64,000 bases of DNA from NCBI GenBank assembly GCA_007922195.1, contig ML682067.1, forward strand, positions 4,925,996-4,989,995, read 5' to 3'. Both the position numbers and the translations under genes were made by a program. This stretch comes from Podocnemis expansa. Taxonomy: Eukaryota > Chordata > Testudines > Podocnemididae. Shown piece by piece: positions 23,801 through 35,318 of this stretch. A model generated the notes under the pieces. It did no database searches, was not told the DNA's origin, and saw nothing but the letters and a program-made list of their open reading frames with translations. Each line of letters starts with the position of its first letter. Within the stretch, counting starts at the first letter, position 1.

Positions 23801-24500
23801 TAAGTCCCAGGGACCAAAAGGTGTTTTCTGTTTTCTCTGTTGCAGTCAACGCTTGCTGATGGGATTTTGCCTTTATGAGGGAGTCGTCCAGCTAAGAGAA
23901 AATAATAATTTCTTGTTTTCAGAGAAAGGCTAAGATGACAGCCGTGAGTTTTGAAAATACCCTTGGAGCGGTGCAAAAGTCGAAGGGAAGTACTGTATAC
24001 TGGTAGTGAATCTGATGAAATTGTACCTCAGGAACTTTCTGTGTGCAGGGTGGCTCGGTACGTGAAAGTACACATCCTTGAGATCGAGGGACGTCAACCC
24101 AGTCCCCTTGTTCTAGAGATGGTACTATTGTGCCAAGAGTGACCATTTTGAACCTCCGAGTACGGATGAACTTGTTAAGTGCGTGAAGGTCTAAAATTGG
24201 TCGCCACCCTCCCGTGCGCTTCTCGGTGATGAAATATCGGGAATAGAAGGCCTTCTTGAGGAATTGGGCAGGGACTTCCTCTATTGCCACAATCTGTAAA
24301 AGATTGACTGTCTCTTGGTGTAGGATTTGTACACGACTGGGGTCCCTGAATAGGAAGGGGGAGGGGTAATGTGGTGTGGGTTTGGATATGAATGGGACGA
24401 AGTATCCCTTGCTGATGATTTCCAAAACCCATTTGTTGTTTGTTATGTTTAGCCACTGATGGATAAATGGACATAGGCGATGGTGAAAAAGCAGAGGTCT
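23800..24500 (-). pseudogene. DIRS C reverse transcriptase
   Basis: A long frame holds FLFRDPSRVQILHQETVNLL, IEEVPAQFLKKAFYSRYF, then GGWRPILDLHALNKFI and RRFKMVTLGTIVPSLEQGDW, then YQYTVLPFDFCTAPRVFSKL. This is the fingers and palm order of DIRS RTs. The catalytic box downstream (about 23,881-23,897) reads stop-LDD because a TAG replaces the tyrosine codon. The LDLKDAYFH segment is garbled. Confidence 0.9.
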
Positions 24501-26690
24501 TGCTATAGGCACTGGTAAGGTGGTAGAGGGGTGGTCGAGTAGTCCCTCGATCAAAGCATCAAAACTGCTGTTTTGTGTTGTTGGTCTGGGCAATGGAGGA
24601 AGTCTGGTTATTATGTCTCCTCCTGTTCTGCTGCCTAGGTCTAGATCTCGGGTTTTCATACCTTCGATTCTGAAGGTTCTGGGTGTATCTGTAACCATAA
24701 GATGGTTGTTTATTATATGGCTTCCTAGGCACAGGGGTGTATATGCCGAGTGTGCGAAGTGTGGCCCTGGAGTCTTTGAGGGTGTGCATGACTTCATTGG
24801 TCTTTTCGGAGAAGAGCTTATCCTTATTGAATGGTAAGTCCTCAATTGTGTTCTGCATTTGTATAGGTAGACTGGCCGCATGGAGTCAAGATGATCTCCT
24901 CATGACTATGGCGGTCCCAACTGTAAGTGCTGCTACGCCTACCACGTCCAAGGAAGCTTGTAAGGCCGTGCGAACAATGAGTTGGCCCTCATTTACCAGA
25001 GTGTTAAATTCTTGCTTTTTATCGTCTGAAATAAAATTGATAAAATCCAATATTCTCGTGTAGATGTCATGATTGTAGTTGGACAAGACCGCGGTATAGT
25101 TGGCAATTCTAAGTTGTAATGTAGCATAGGAGTAGACCTTTCTACCAAGGGAATCAAGTTTCCTTTTATCCTTGTCAGGTGGGTTGGACTTAGTGCAGGA
25201 TTGCCTGGAAAATTGGTTTGCCGCCTCAATGACCAAGGAGTTAGGTTGAGGGTGCATGAAAAGGAATTCGTTACCCTCGAGATTGATGAAATATTTCTTT
25301 TCCATCTTTTTATTAGATGGGGGCAGCGGATGCAGGTGTCTGCCTTATGGTAGATGCCGGTTCCAGGATTCCCTCGCCCATTGGCAATGCCAGTTTAGTC
25401 AGTACAGATGATTGCAGAACTCTGTATAACTTACGTTGAGTGGAAGTTGAATCCTGGGTGGGAATGTCCATGCTTTGTGCCACCCTCTTAAAGAGTTCCT
25501 GAAATTGTTAGCCTCATCAGCCTTGGAGCATTGGGCCGGGCTGTCTGGGGTGTCAGTTTGGTCAGTGATGACCTGAGGTGGTTGATTTGGATTTACAGCC
25601 ATTTCAGGTTGAAAATTGCTGAGTTGCAAGTAGTGGTGGTAGTTGGCTCAGTGTTGGCACCTGCAATGTAGATGGCATAGGTGGGACCATCCCGTACTGT
25701 GGCCAGTTGCTCCAAGGGAACCAGGGCGTATTAAATGCTCAGTTTGGTGCCCATTGCGGGTACTGCCATGGGAAGCTTGCATTTGTAAGGCTGTGTCACT
25801 AATTGAGGTTGCTGCAGTGGCAACATTTGGTCAGCAGAGGGAGCCTGAGAGTTGTCAGAAATCAGGCTCTGATTAGAGGAAACTGACAGCGGCAAAAGAC
25901 ATTCAGCCGAGTTGTCTGAGCCAAAGAGTGGAGAAATGGGAGAGGAATGCATGGGTGAATCCTTTCTTTTGGTCATTGTAATATGACTTTGTCACATTTC
26001 CTGGGGGCAGCCTCCTTAAGTGCAGAGCGCTGCAGCGCTTGTATCAGCACCATCTGGTCAAATGGTGCCTAAGGTGGCTGGATGATTTGCAGGCATCAGG
26101 ATTGGTACTGTTTGTGTGAAAGCCAGTTTTGCTGCTGATAGAGGCAGAGGCGCTGAGGGGATGAACAGGTTCAGCAGTGGTGCCAAAGCTGCCGTTAACA
26201 GTGCAGAGGGGTCTGTTGGCGGCATGGACAATACTGGCGGGTCCACTTTCGGTGTGCTGAGCGATGAGCCGCTTTATTTTTGAGCCCTCATTGAACAGAA
26301 GCACTTTCTGGGCATTCATCCTTCTTGGGTATAGTTTTGACCAAGGGATTCACCACCTCAAGGGCATTGGCAGGTTGTACCGTGCTCCTGGGTCTCTTAA
26401 GTAGAGCCGGAGAGGACTGATGTGGGCATCTCTTGTGCACTCTCTCTGAGGTCTGTGGAGAGGGACCAGGATCTGACTCCAGCTGGAGCGAGCCCTCGAT
26501 AAGTAAGATTTTTAATTTCCTCTCCTTCTCTTTTCTGGTGCGAGAGGTGAGGTTTCTGCAGTGCTGGCACTTATGGGCGACAGTGGCTTCACCCAGGCAC
26601 TTTATACAATGCTGGTGCCCATCAGAAGAGGGTACTGCCTCATGACAAGAGGCGCATCATTTAAAGCCGGGAGAAGTTGGCATCTGAGTC
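24500..26690 (-). pseudogene. DIRS C gag-like protein
   Basis: The N-terminus (26,680-26,540) carries GFKCASCHEAVPSSDGHQHC, then IKCLGE and HKCQHCRNL, a Cys/His zinc-finger cluster shared with B and E. The middle is Ser/Pro/Gln-rich and low in structure. Toward the C-terminus come IEDLPFNKDKLFSEKTNEVM and an Arg/Asn-rich tail with RQQNRRRHNNQ, a plausible RNA-binding region, overlapping the start of RT. Several frameshifts occur. Confidence 0.82.
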
Positions 26691-26819
26691 AAGGCTGTTA
26701 CTATTGTTGGTCTGAAGATGTTCTTCTTGAAATTTTGAGGTGAACTAGTAGTTTGAGAAGGGTAGTAAAGATGGTTTGTGGAACTGTCGCAAACTCCGTC
26801 CTATGGTTGGAGTGGTAAG

Positions 26820-26997
26820 GATAGAACGGGGGGGGGGGGGAGGCGTGCACGTCACCAGTAGCACGAAAACACTCTGCCTCACTCTGGGGCGTGCCCCTCC
26901 CCCCGGAGGGATACTGCAGCAAAAATCTGAGCCTAGGTGGCAGGGCGACCCACACACCTGTAGTGGAGCAGTTGGGGACACTGCTCAAAGAAGAAAG
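26820..26997 (-). repeat. DIRS C 5' inverted terminal repeat
   Basis: In reverse complement this region matches 21,240-21,420 over about 170 bases with few changes, including GTATCCCTCCGGGGGGAGG against GTATCCCTGCGGGGGGAGG, and CCACTGGTGACGCG against CTACTGGTGACGTG. A 14-G run at 26,830 lies at the inner end. The outer end is TGCTCAAAGAAGAAAG. Confidence 0.88.
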
Positions 26998-27419
26998 GTT
27001 ACTTAACTGTTTCGTAACTAGACTTCTCTAAGACATTTTTGTCACTCTCCATGCTCCATTTCATGGCTGTGCACATCAGTGCAATTTCAATCAGAAGTTT
27101 TTGGTAGCCATATCCATGAAGTTTGCATCGATACCAGACACACCCCCATGGCTCTGATCTGGATGCACTTACAGGAAGGCCAGAATTATCATTGCTTGAT
27201 TTCCTTGTCAACCATGAAATCCTTCCAGAGGCAAGGGCTCAAAGAAGAAGTGAAGGAGGATGAGTAGCAGAGCACATGTAAGGACAAAACATCTCAAAGA
27301 ACTCCATGTACTATACAAATAAGCAACCTTTTTTCCTTTGAGCAATTGTCCCTACAGGTTCTCCACTACAGGTGATTCCTGAGTAGTGTTCAAATCATAG
27401 GGGCAGGTCCTCAGCAGTT

Positions 27420-27960
27420 GAACCTAGTACTCACCGAAGAACAGCCTTATCAAAGGTGGCATCTGCCCTGGTGACACGTACCACAGCATAGTGCTGGGAA
27501 AAAACACACATAGATAACCTGCTAGCAGCTTTATAAATGTCCATAAAGAATTGCTTAAGCACAGCAATAAAGGTATAATGGGCAGTCATCTGAGGATGTG
27601 TGCACTTACTCCTTGCAACATGCCAAAATGCATCAAGACTCATTTCAATAGTCTTAGGGGCTCTGTCTGCAAAAGAGACGAAAAAAGTTTAGGAGAGACC
27701 ATGAAGAGCTTAGTTTTTTCAGTGTAGAACGCTAAGGCTCTTTTCACACCCATGAAGGCTATGCTTCTTCCCTTGCAGCAAGAGATGTGGGGGAGAACAC
27801 TGGAAACTCAATGTCTGGGTTAATATGGAAATCCAAAAAGAGACCTCTGGCAAGAAGTGAGAATGGAGTCATGGTCTTTTACCAGAACAAGGTGATGCTG
27901 TGTAAGTGGATCTGCTACAAAAGCTTCTAGCCAAAGTGGGACCCTTCCATTTTGCAGGGT
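27420..27960 (-). pseudogene. DIRS G tyrosine recombinase remnant
   Basis: The C-terminal part reads TAHYTFIAVLKQFFMDIYKA then CVFSQHYAVVRVTRADATFD. The HxxR arginine is replaced (HYTF), but the tyrosine of the HY nucleophile box is kept. N-terminal sequence continues to about 27,960 with stops. It is clearly older than the C and E copies. Confidence 0.7.
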
Positions 27961-28239
27961 CTAAAGCTCAGGCAGCAGCCTAAGCCCAAACATGAACACC
28001 ACAACTAGAATCCCTTAATCTGAGCCCTGTGAACCCAAGTCCACTGGCATGGGGCAGTCATGGGTTTTTGATTGAAGGGTAGATCTATCCTTGGTGGCCA
28101 AGAAGTGAGGAAGGCATCTCTGACTCCTAATGAATTGTGGCTGCATCCTCCATTGAAGCAAGATCGGAGGAATTTCTTGTTATATGGTATCATAAAGAGA
28201 TCTACACCTGGGAAGCCGTAGGTGAGAAATACCTATAGG

Positions 28240-28730
28240 ATAGGATAATTCAGCTCCTGTTTGTAGTCCTTACAGAAACATCTACTCAGTGTTTCTGCTA
28301 TGACATTCTGCAGATCTACACACATGCCACTTACATACCAATTTGGTGGGTTATGCAGCAGTTCCAATTTCATTCCTTCTGTTCCTAAGAATTTGGATCC
28401 TGCTCCCCCCATAGCATTTTACATAAGATATGGTGGCTCTGCTGTCCACTATTACTTACTGAGTCACCCATGATTTTCGGTAAACAACGACTGTACTTAT
28501 ATTAAATTGTTCTGAGTTCAAACAGACTGATGTGAAGAGCAGACACCTAAGGGATCCACTTGCCTTGTGCTCTACAGTCCTCTGGAGGGGAGCTTCTCAA
28601 GGAGGCATCTGTGATGATGGTCCTTGTGGGGAGTGAATGTAAGAATAACTTCCACTAAAACAGACTTCAGAACTCAGAGAGACAGACACCCTCTTGGATT
28701 AACTGTGCTCCAGTCATGCTTGAAGGCATC
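28240..28730 (-). pseudogene. DIRS G RNase H and flanking remnant
   Basis: The minus strand shows decayed text comparable with the RNase H section of copy B (an LVCKWHVCRSAECHSRNTE-like reading near 28,270-28,330) followed by sequence similar to RNase H starts. No frame is open across it. The assignment rests on order and nucleotide resemblance to B at 13,930-14,200. Confidence 0.45.
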
Positions 28731-29283
28731 AGGAATGCAGTCTGGCATGAAGTATTATGAATGTACAGGCTGCATATGCCCCCAAAATAACAGGCAGACC
28801 CCTGCTGTAGGATGTGTGTGAAATTAATAAAACATTAAATTTCAAAGTTAAAATACAAAACAAGACAAATAAGACAACTAATCTGAAGTTCTGTATCTAG
28901 CATAGGCAACTGAGGAAAAAAACTGGGAAGGCAGCAGGTTTCAGACCAAAGCATAAAGCTGTATAGGGTGGTGGGCCAGACACTGCTACTGAAAGCTCTC
29001 CCATTGAAAGCTACAGGCGCTTGCACTCCTGAAGTGGAATTCCCCTAGGGACAAGTCCTCAAAGAAGAACCTATTTATCATGAACTGGGTAGATCCAAAA
29101 GGAAGACTGTCACCTCAGGAAAAAAAAGGAAAAAAACCTGACAGAATGAAGTTACACTGTGGCTTTACACACAAGTAAACAGTGTATTATATAAAGCTGA
29201 AGCATTTTCAGGCTACTAGGTTTTCAGAGATTAATGTAATGCATGTTTTGCTTTATTATTTATAAACTTGACAAAGTCTCAGA

Positions 29284-29908
29284 TACAGTTGATTCTGCTT
29301 AGAAGCAAATTCTCAATTTCTAGAAAAAAAGTTTCCATTATCTGGAAGTTTACAACAAGTGAAACTCAAGTTTGTGGGGCTGCAGCCAAGAAAGGAAGTG
29401 CTAGGGAACACTGGTGCAGCCCACAGAGCACAGGTTGAGGAGTACTACACAGCTCTATGTATCCCAGTACAACTATTCCCCATGAAAAGCCACAGTATTC
29501 GTGCTGCAGCCCCCTCACCCCGACCCCTATTCCTAATGTTACTCTGCCCACAACCTCTCTTCCCAGCCCACAGTGATGGGACTTCGACAGGCTTTCCCCT
29601 ATTGGGTAGGGATGCAGGCGACCCAACCTATTACCTCCTTTATGGACAGCAAGTCCCACAGCGCAATCAGATTTGTGAGGCTGTTAACAGAAGGCATTTC
29701 CCAGAGCTTCCTTTCCTATTGCCAGTCCCACAAAACTGCCTCTTGCCAGGAACCTTCTTCCAAAAATAGATAACGTTCTTAATAATGCCATGCAGTTGCC
29801 AATATTTAATCCCATTAAGTCAGCATAACAGAACTGGTCCCTGAAAAAATGTTGATATTTATTGGAAGTTGTTAATATCAGGATCTCTATTCAGTGGAAG
29901 CTACCATA
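29284..29908. mobile_element. Possible Tigger/mariner-like non-autonomous transposon
   Basis: The left end TACAGTTGATTCTGCTTA and the reverse complement of the right end TATGGTAGCTTCCACTGAA align at about 11 of 18 positions. Internal subterminal motifs GTTTCCATTATCTGGAAGTT and GATATTTATTGGAAGTTGTT also mirror each other loosely. TA at both edges fits a TA target. The interior has no transposase. The superfamily call is tentative. Confidence 0.45.
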
Positions 29909-29973
29909 TTTTGATCCTGTTCTGCATATTATTTCAAAACCAGTAATGCACTGCATCAGATTTCTGTATTTTA

Positions 29974-30812
29974 TAAAAAAAGCAAGGAGTCTTGTGGCAC
30001 TTAAAGACTAACAGATTTATTTATTGCATGAGCTTTCATGGGAGAATATCCCACTTCGTCAGACGCTTTGAAGAGGGAGAACTTACAGAATTGGATGAAA
30101 ATAAATACGGGGGAGTGTAAGACATGGGATCAGGTCACATTGCAAAAGCAAATCAAAGCATTTGTAAGGATTCAAACTCTAGGAAACAGCACACAGATGG
30201 AGGTTGAAGTCAAATTACTTGTTATAATGTGAAAAGAATCCATAGTCACAATTCAACCCTGTTTTGACACAATTTAATTTGCATATTAGTTAGATTTCGG
30301 CTGTTTCTCTTTGAAGTCCTGATGTCCTGTTGATTTTCTTGACGACCATCATTAACAAATCATTGATAGAGTGATTAGGAAGATGGAAGTGCTCAGCAAC
30401 TGGATTTTCTGTGTTGTGATTTCTGATGTCAACTTTGTGTGCATTTATTCTTCTGCATAGGGATTGTCCTGTCTGTGCAATGTATAAGGCTTGGGGGCAT
30501 TTCCAGCACATGATGGCATAAACACATTAGTGGATGAGCAGGTGAAGGATCCTTTGATGGAGTAGCTGGCTTGATTAGGTCCTATCATGGTGTCTTTTGT
30601 GCAGATATGAGGACAGAGTTGGCAGCATGGTTTGTTGCAGGGATATGTGCCTGCTTTAATGTTTCTGTTGTTAGGTCTGTAGTTGCTGGTGAGTATCTGT
30701 TTAAGGATATTCTCCTATTAAAGCTCATGCAATAAATAAATCTGTTAGTCTTTAAGTACTACAAGACTCCTTGCTTTTTTTACTTTACTAGACTAACACA
30801 GCTGCCCCTTTG
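29974..30812 (-). mobile_element. Penelope-like element fragment with inverted ends
   Basis: Bases 29,974-30,050 (AAAAAAAGCAAGGAGTCTTG...) are an inverted near-copy of about 30,704-30,781: both read, outward to inward, GCAAGGAGTCTTG, ACTTAAAGACTAACAGATTT, ATTTATTGCATGAGCTTT. Between them lies a GIY-YIG-type frame on the minus strand. A further ACTAGACTAACACAGCTGCC tail follows the right copy. This matches Penelope-like retroelements, which carry terminal repeats in direct or inverted orientation and a GIY-YIG endonuclease C-terminal to RT. Confidence 0.8.
30290..30530 (-). pseudogene. Penelope-like GIY-YIG endonuclease remnant
   Basis: The frame reads CWKCPQALYIAQTGQSLCRR, INAHKVDIRNHNTENPVAEH, then FHLPNHSINDLLMMVVKKI. 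In Penelope-like elements the domain has C.C...YIGQT...L..RI..H..DI......PVA.HF. Here the glycine of YIGQT is an alanine and the upstream GIY strand is not intact. No RT domain is present in this fragment. Confidence 0.82.
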
Positions 30813-32628
30813 GAACCTGTATTTTATAGAATTCCTTAAGTGGCAAAAAGAAGTAGCTTTTTAGCAGTCTCTATTCTATTTTTGTTGAACATTTCCTTAG
30901 TTTTTCTCTGCAGCTGGTGATAAAAAACAATGTAAACTTTGTAAAGCAAGTTTTAAGGAATTGTCAAGTGGCACTTTAAGGAACAAAATCATGCCTGAAA
31001 AATATCTGAGCTTAGTTGAAAAGCAACAGTCAAAAGCATGCTTCGAACTAGGGCAGGAGAGAAAAATAAAAACATTAATCATCCAAAGTCATAGCTGCAT
31101 AGTTTTAAAATAACCCCTTGTAAAATCAGTGATCAGCTGTCAATAAAGCTAAGGTACTAATATTTGTTACATTTTAAGATGCAGATGAATACATATTATA
31201 CGAGCTTGTTTGTTTTCTCCATTCCTGCTCTATTCATAATCATTGGTAGACATCTGAACTGGACAAGAACACCATTTTTGATGCTTGTCAGTAACCAAAC
31301 CACTTGTAAAATTTCAGAACCCTTTCAGAATGCAAGAACAGAGACAGCAGAGGAAATGGAATAACAGCACACTAAGCGTAATGTGCATGATGATACGTAT
31401 CACACAGCTCAACAGTGGGGAGTTTAAGACTACATTCCTTGTTTAGTTTACTGTCTATTTTGCGCTCCCTGTCCTGAGAAAGATAAGAGAAAGTCTTTTC
31501 CAATAGCATGATTTAACAGTGGTTAAAAACTAAAGAATGGAGAGTAAATTGATTCTTAAAAGTATTAATTTTTTCTCAGGGAAATGAAGCAGCAGCTCTG
31601 GCAAACAGCCATGTGCAAAAATGTGCTAAATGACGATCCATGAAGAAAACAGTGGACGGGGCACAGAATCTAATAATTAAAGATTTGTATCAACACAAGA
31701 GATCCAAGGAAGTGCAGAGAAAATGGCTCCATCAGGCTCAAAGGGTGCCAGCTACCTAGCACTCTGGTGTCTGAAAACTGACTACAAAGCAAAGGTAAAA
31801 ATCAGAAAAGAGACTCAGAGAAGCAGTCAAGTAAAGAAGTTAAGCGCTGGCAGGAGAGGCTTAGCTTTTGATGAACACTCCTTAACTGACTATGGTCAAG
31901 AATGAACTAGATGTAACTTTTCCAAGATGAACAGTAAAGACTATTTACTAAAGAGTATTGCTCAAAAGGACAAAAAAATATTCTGAAAGCTACAGAGGTT
32001 CTGCTTATCTAGTATTAGGAGCCAGTACCCCAAAGCAAAAATATTACACAGATGCCATCTTTAGAAAAGTAATTTCTCTCTATTACCTTATACAAATGAC
32101 TGTCAATCTAAATGCAGTAAATAGAGTGGATCTAATAGTGAATGAGAGCTTTGAGACCCTGGAAAGAATATGGTCTGGATAAGGACGATCTAGCAAGACT
32201 AAAGGATATAGATTACAATGAGAGATAGCTAAAACGTAGAGTGAAATTCTCTCTAAGATCTTATAAGAATTATTTGCCAAAAATGTTTTAGACTAAAAGA
32301 TCATTGGCACATGAGAAGCCTTCTCCTCTCGTGATGCTAACCATTTTTCTGTAAAGTGCTGAGAGACCTACTGATAAAAAGCATCTAATAAGAGATGGAT
32401 GTGATTTTATTTAGGCCATCTACAACTCAGACATATATGCTGATCAGCCTGTTAAACAGATATTTTAAGAATTTCGACTCGACACCCATACATACACAAA
32501 AGTTCAAATTAAAAAGTTTATGAATAATATTTTTCTTGGAAATAGTGCTTTTAATACTTTTTTTTTTTTACACAAGCATATTACATAGACATTTCTAATT
32601 TTGCTTAGATCTTGGGTTAAAAACTTAC
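30813..32628. other. MON2 intron sequence, no feature
   Basis: This stretch is AT-rich. A short TGTAAAGTGCTGAGAGACCTACT motif at about 32,351 resembles a tail seen in several vertebrate repeats but is too short to classify. A T run at 32,561-32,570 lies downstream of the exon at 32,629. No further exon was recognised. Confidence 0.45.
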
Positions 32629-32711
32629 CATTTTCAGGCTGAGTTTTCTTCAGTGAATCTATGAGAGTACTGACAGCTTTTAAAACAAATATGATTTCTG
32701 TTACTTGTTGC
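32629..32711 (-). CDS. MON2: MON2, penultimate coding exon
   Basis: The 83-bp exon starts with a G completing an arginine codon from the exon at 38,877, then encodes [27 protein letters not shown] and a single final G. The acceptor is CCTTGTAG (AG at 32,713-32,712) and the donor GTAAG begins at 32,628. Both phases agree with the flanking exons. It lies in the helical C-terminal region of MON2. Confidence 0.93.
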
Positions 32712-33537
32712 CTACAAGGAGAAAAAATATAAACTATCATCAACTGTACAATTTCAGAAAATGTTTCCCAGAATAAGAATTTTCTGTTGGCTTTCATGCA
32801 GCAAATTCAAAAACAAATTTTAAATAATAAACCCCTCGGTATGCAACTCAGTGAAAACAAGAATACTTAGTGTTGTCACTGGGGCCAGATTAACTGGCTC
32901 AGGAAGCCCTGGGCTGCCTGGGGGTGGAGGGCCAGCTGGCATGTGGTAGGCCACAGAGGGCTACAGCAGAAGCCTCACTGTGAGCCAGCCAGCCCTGGAC
33001 CTGGGTGGAGCAAACAAGCACTGGCCTGCCCCACCTCCAGGACAAGCCAGCCAGCTCAGGGGGCAGGGTGGAGAGTAGAGCCTGGCCTCTAGCCCAGGGC
33101 TCTGCCCTCTCTCCTTCTTGCCAACATTGGGTCAAGTGGAGAGGGCCAGATTACTGCGGGAGAATGGGGGACATGAGTAGGTGGTTTAGGGGCTGGAGCC
33201 TGGGGCCTCTTTTTTGCTAAGCCCCTAAAGTCCCTTTGATAATCAAGCCCTGGTTGTCACTGAATACTCATCTTTAACTTATGGCCTTTCATCACATACC
33301 TGTCACAAGTTCATATTTAAAATTAATTTTCAGAAATCAATACACAGATTTCAGTCCTATAAAGACTAATATATGTGCTTAACTAAAAACATATAAGGAG
33401 TCATTTATTCAATCACATACTCACTGGATAACATTTTCAAAAGGTTTTGAATGGAACAGACACACCCAAGTTATTTACGTGCTTTTAAAATTTTTACAAG
33501 ATTTATGTTCAGTTTCAGTAACTGTTATACAATAAAA
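32712..33537. other. MON2 intron with a GC-rich block
   Basis: Bases of about 32,880-33,250 form a GC-rich block in AT-rich surroundings. It starts GGGGCCAGATTAACTGGCTC and ends GATAATCAAGCCCTGG, whose reverse complement also pairs a GATTA core with GGGGC-like sequence, so weak terminal inversion is possible. It is probably an unclassified repeat. The remaining sequence holds nothing recognised. Confidence 0.45.
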
Positions 33538-33742
33538 CAGTGATTCGCCACCTCTTCTCTGCCATGACAAACCCTGATACTTTAAATTATTTTGAGGCAC
33601 ATCACCACATAGTCTCTCAATGAACTCATGAATATTCCTGAACCAATCTAGAACTCTGTCATTTTTCAGAAAATTCCGTGGCACGCCTGCTCAGGCCTGA
33701 CGGCACACCCGTGTGCCATGGCACACTGGTTGGGAAATACTG
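33538..33742. mobile_element. hAT-type MITE
   Basis: The left end CAGTGATTCGCCACC and the right end, in reverse complement CAGTATTTCCCAACC, are diverged hAT termini. The 205-bp interior includes TGGCACACCCGTGTGCCA. The flanking octamers CAATAAAA and CCATAAAG agree at six of eight positions, supporting an old 8-bp target duplication. Confidence 0.7.
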
Positions 33743-34354
33743 CCATAAAGAATGTTTCAAAATACTATTACTCATCTATTCTATTTTGTTTTTGAAGAAC
33801 TTTATTCCTCTCACCCCATCAATCTGAACCCCTTCAATAGCTCTGCTAGAAATAGAGAGATAGTTACAGGAACACTGTACTTATACTTCATTGTCTGTGA
33901 AAGCAGTACTACTACATAGCACACTCCTGAGGATAACTGTTACTGTAAAGTCCTTCCAGTTAATAGCCCTCCCATATTCAGCATTGACATTTGATCTGAA
34001 ACTCCCTGACCTTATACAGTTTTCCATAAGAAAAGATCACCCATCCTATGCAGTAACTGCAGTTCCTGAAGATGTCCTTCTTGATGGATGCTCTATTCCA
34101 GGAATGTTTGCATCCCCTGTACCTTCTATAGGAGATTTTTCATAGCAGTGTCTGTTGGGCCAGAACATGCATGTTACTCCACTTCGTGCTCTGTGGTGTT
34201 GCCGTTAAACATGCATCAGTTCCTTCTCTACTGTGAAGCCTCATGTCAGGGAGCTCTGAAGTAGAGCAGGAAGAGGTTGGGATAGCAGAGCATCATCAGG
34301 ACATACACCTCAAAAAACTGTAGTTAATGCATAAAGCATGTAATCATTTTTTCC

Positions 34355-35318
34355 TCATGAGAGGTTATTGAGTCCAGGTGCCTATACCTATGACAGGACC
34401 AAGCGCACTTAAACCAGTGGTTCTCAACCCTTTTTGGGTTGTGACATTCTTGGTAACATTTTGTGATCCCACAGGACACACCATCCCAGGCTGAATCCAG
34501 CCATCTCCCCGGTTCTCCGCGACACCCTTACTACTGTGTGGTGACACAGTAATGTGTCCTGACAGTGTTTGAGAACAACTGCCTTAAACTCCCCTTGACA
34601 GGTGTTTGTCTAACCTGCTCTTAAATCCTTTCAGTGATGGAGATCCCACAACCTGCCGCGGCAACTTATTCCAGTGGTTAATGACCCTGACAGTAAGGAA
34701 TTTTTTCCAAATGTCCACTGTAAACCTCCCTTGCCGTAATTTAAGTCCACTGCTTCTTGGCCTACCACCAGCAGTTAAGGAGAACAAATTTTCTCCCTCT
34801 TCCTTGTAACAACCTTTTCAGTACTTGAAAGCTGTTATGTCCCCTCTCAGTCTCCTCCTTTCCAGACTAAACAAACCCAGTTCTCTCAATCTTCCCTCAC
34901 AAGACAAGTGTTCCAGACCTTTAATCATTCTTGTTGCTCTTCTTTGGACTTTCTCAAATTTGTCCGCATCTTTCCTCAAATGATGTGCCCAGAACTGGAC
35001 ACAATGTTCCAGCTGAGGCCTAATCGATCAGCACAGACTAGAGCAGAAGAATTACTTTTCATGTCTTTCTTACAATACTCTTATTAATACATCCCACAAT
35101 GATATTTGCTTTTTCGCAACAGTGTCACACTATTAACGTGGTCCACTATGACACTCAAATCCCCTTCTGCAGTACTCATTCCTAGGCAGTCACTGAACAA
35201 TTTGTATGAGTCCAATAGATTGTTCTTTCCTAAGTGGAGTACTTTCCACTTGTCTCTACTGAATTTCACTCTGTTTACCTCAGAACATTTCCCATTTATC
35301 ACTGTGGTGAAAAAGTCT
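34355..35318 (-). mobile_element. CR1 LINE 3' end (ORF2 end and 3' UTR)
   Basis: Minus-strand translation keeps KFLTVRVINHWNKLPRQVV and LRQGRFTVDIWKKF near 34,650-34,760, the typical last residues of CR1-type reverse transcriptase ORF2. Upstream, VKFSRDKWKVLHLGKNNLLD and CLGMSTAEGDLSVIVDHVN (about 35,120-35,290) match the thumb region. The 5' end is cut at about 35,318 against DIRS F. An hAT element splits the 3' UTR. Confidence 0.88.
34415..34581. mobile_element. hAT-type MITE nested in CR1
   Basis: The termini are CAGTGGTTCTCAACC and GTTTGAGAACAACTG, the latter reading CAGTTGTTCTCAAAC in reverse complement. The 167-bp element is flanked by ACTTAAAC and CCTTAAAC, a 7-of-8 target duplication. 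CR1 3' UTR sequence resumes on both sides, which dates the insertion after the CR1. Confidence 0.88.

Larger units (their letters stand above)
21190..26997 (-). mobile_element. DIRS element C, full-length layout
   Basis: A 5.8-kb minus-strand DIRS retrotransposon with both inverted terminal repeats, an internal complementary region, and remnants of every expected coding domain in order: gag (26.7-24.5 kb), RT (24.5-23.8), RNase H (23.8-23.0), methyltransferase-like (23.0-22.6), recombinase (22.6-21.6). Frames are long (up to 320 codons) but broken, so the copy is dead yet fairly young. Its 5' end directly abuts the 3' end of DIRS G at 26,997/26,998. No target duplication is expected, because these elements integrate by tyrosine recombinase. 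Confidence 0.92.
26998..29070 (-). mobile_element. DIRS element G, internally deleted
   Basis: This 2-kb minus-strand element begins GGTTACTTAACTGTTTCGTAAC, directly against the 5' end of C, and ends near CCCTAGGGACAAGTCCTCAAAGAAGAAC. A decayed internal complementary region at about 27,285-27,375 holds CCTTTGAGCAATTGTCCCTAC. Recombinase and RNase H remnants are present; RT and nearly all gag are absent. Internal deletion is inferred from the retained ends. Confidence 0.75.
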
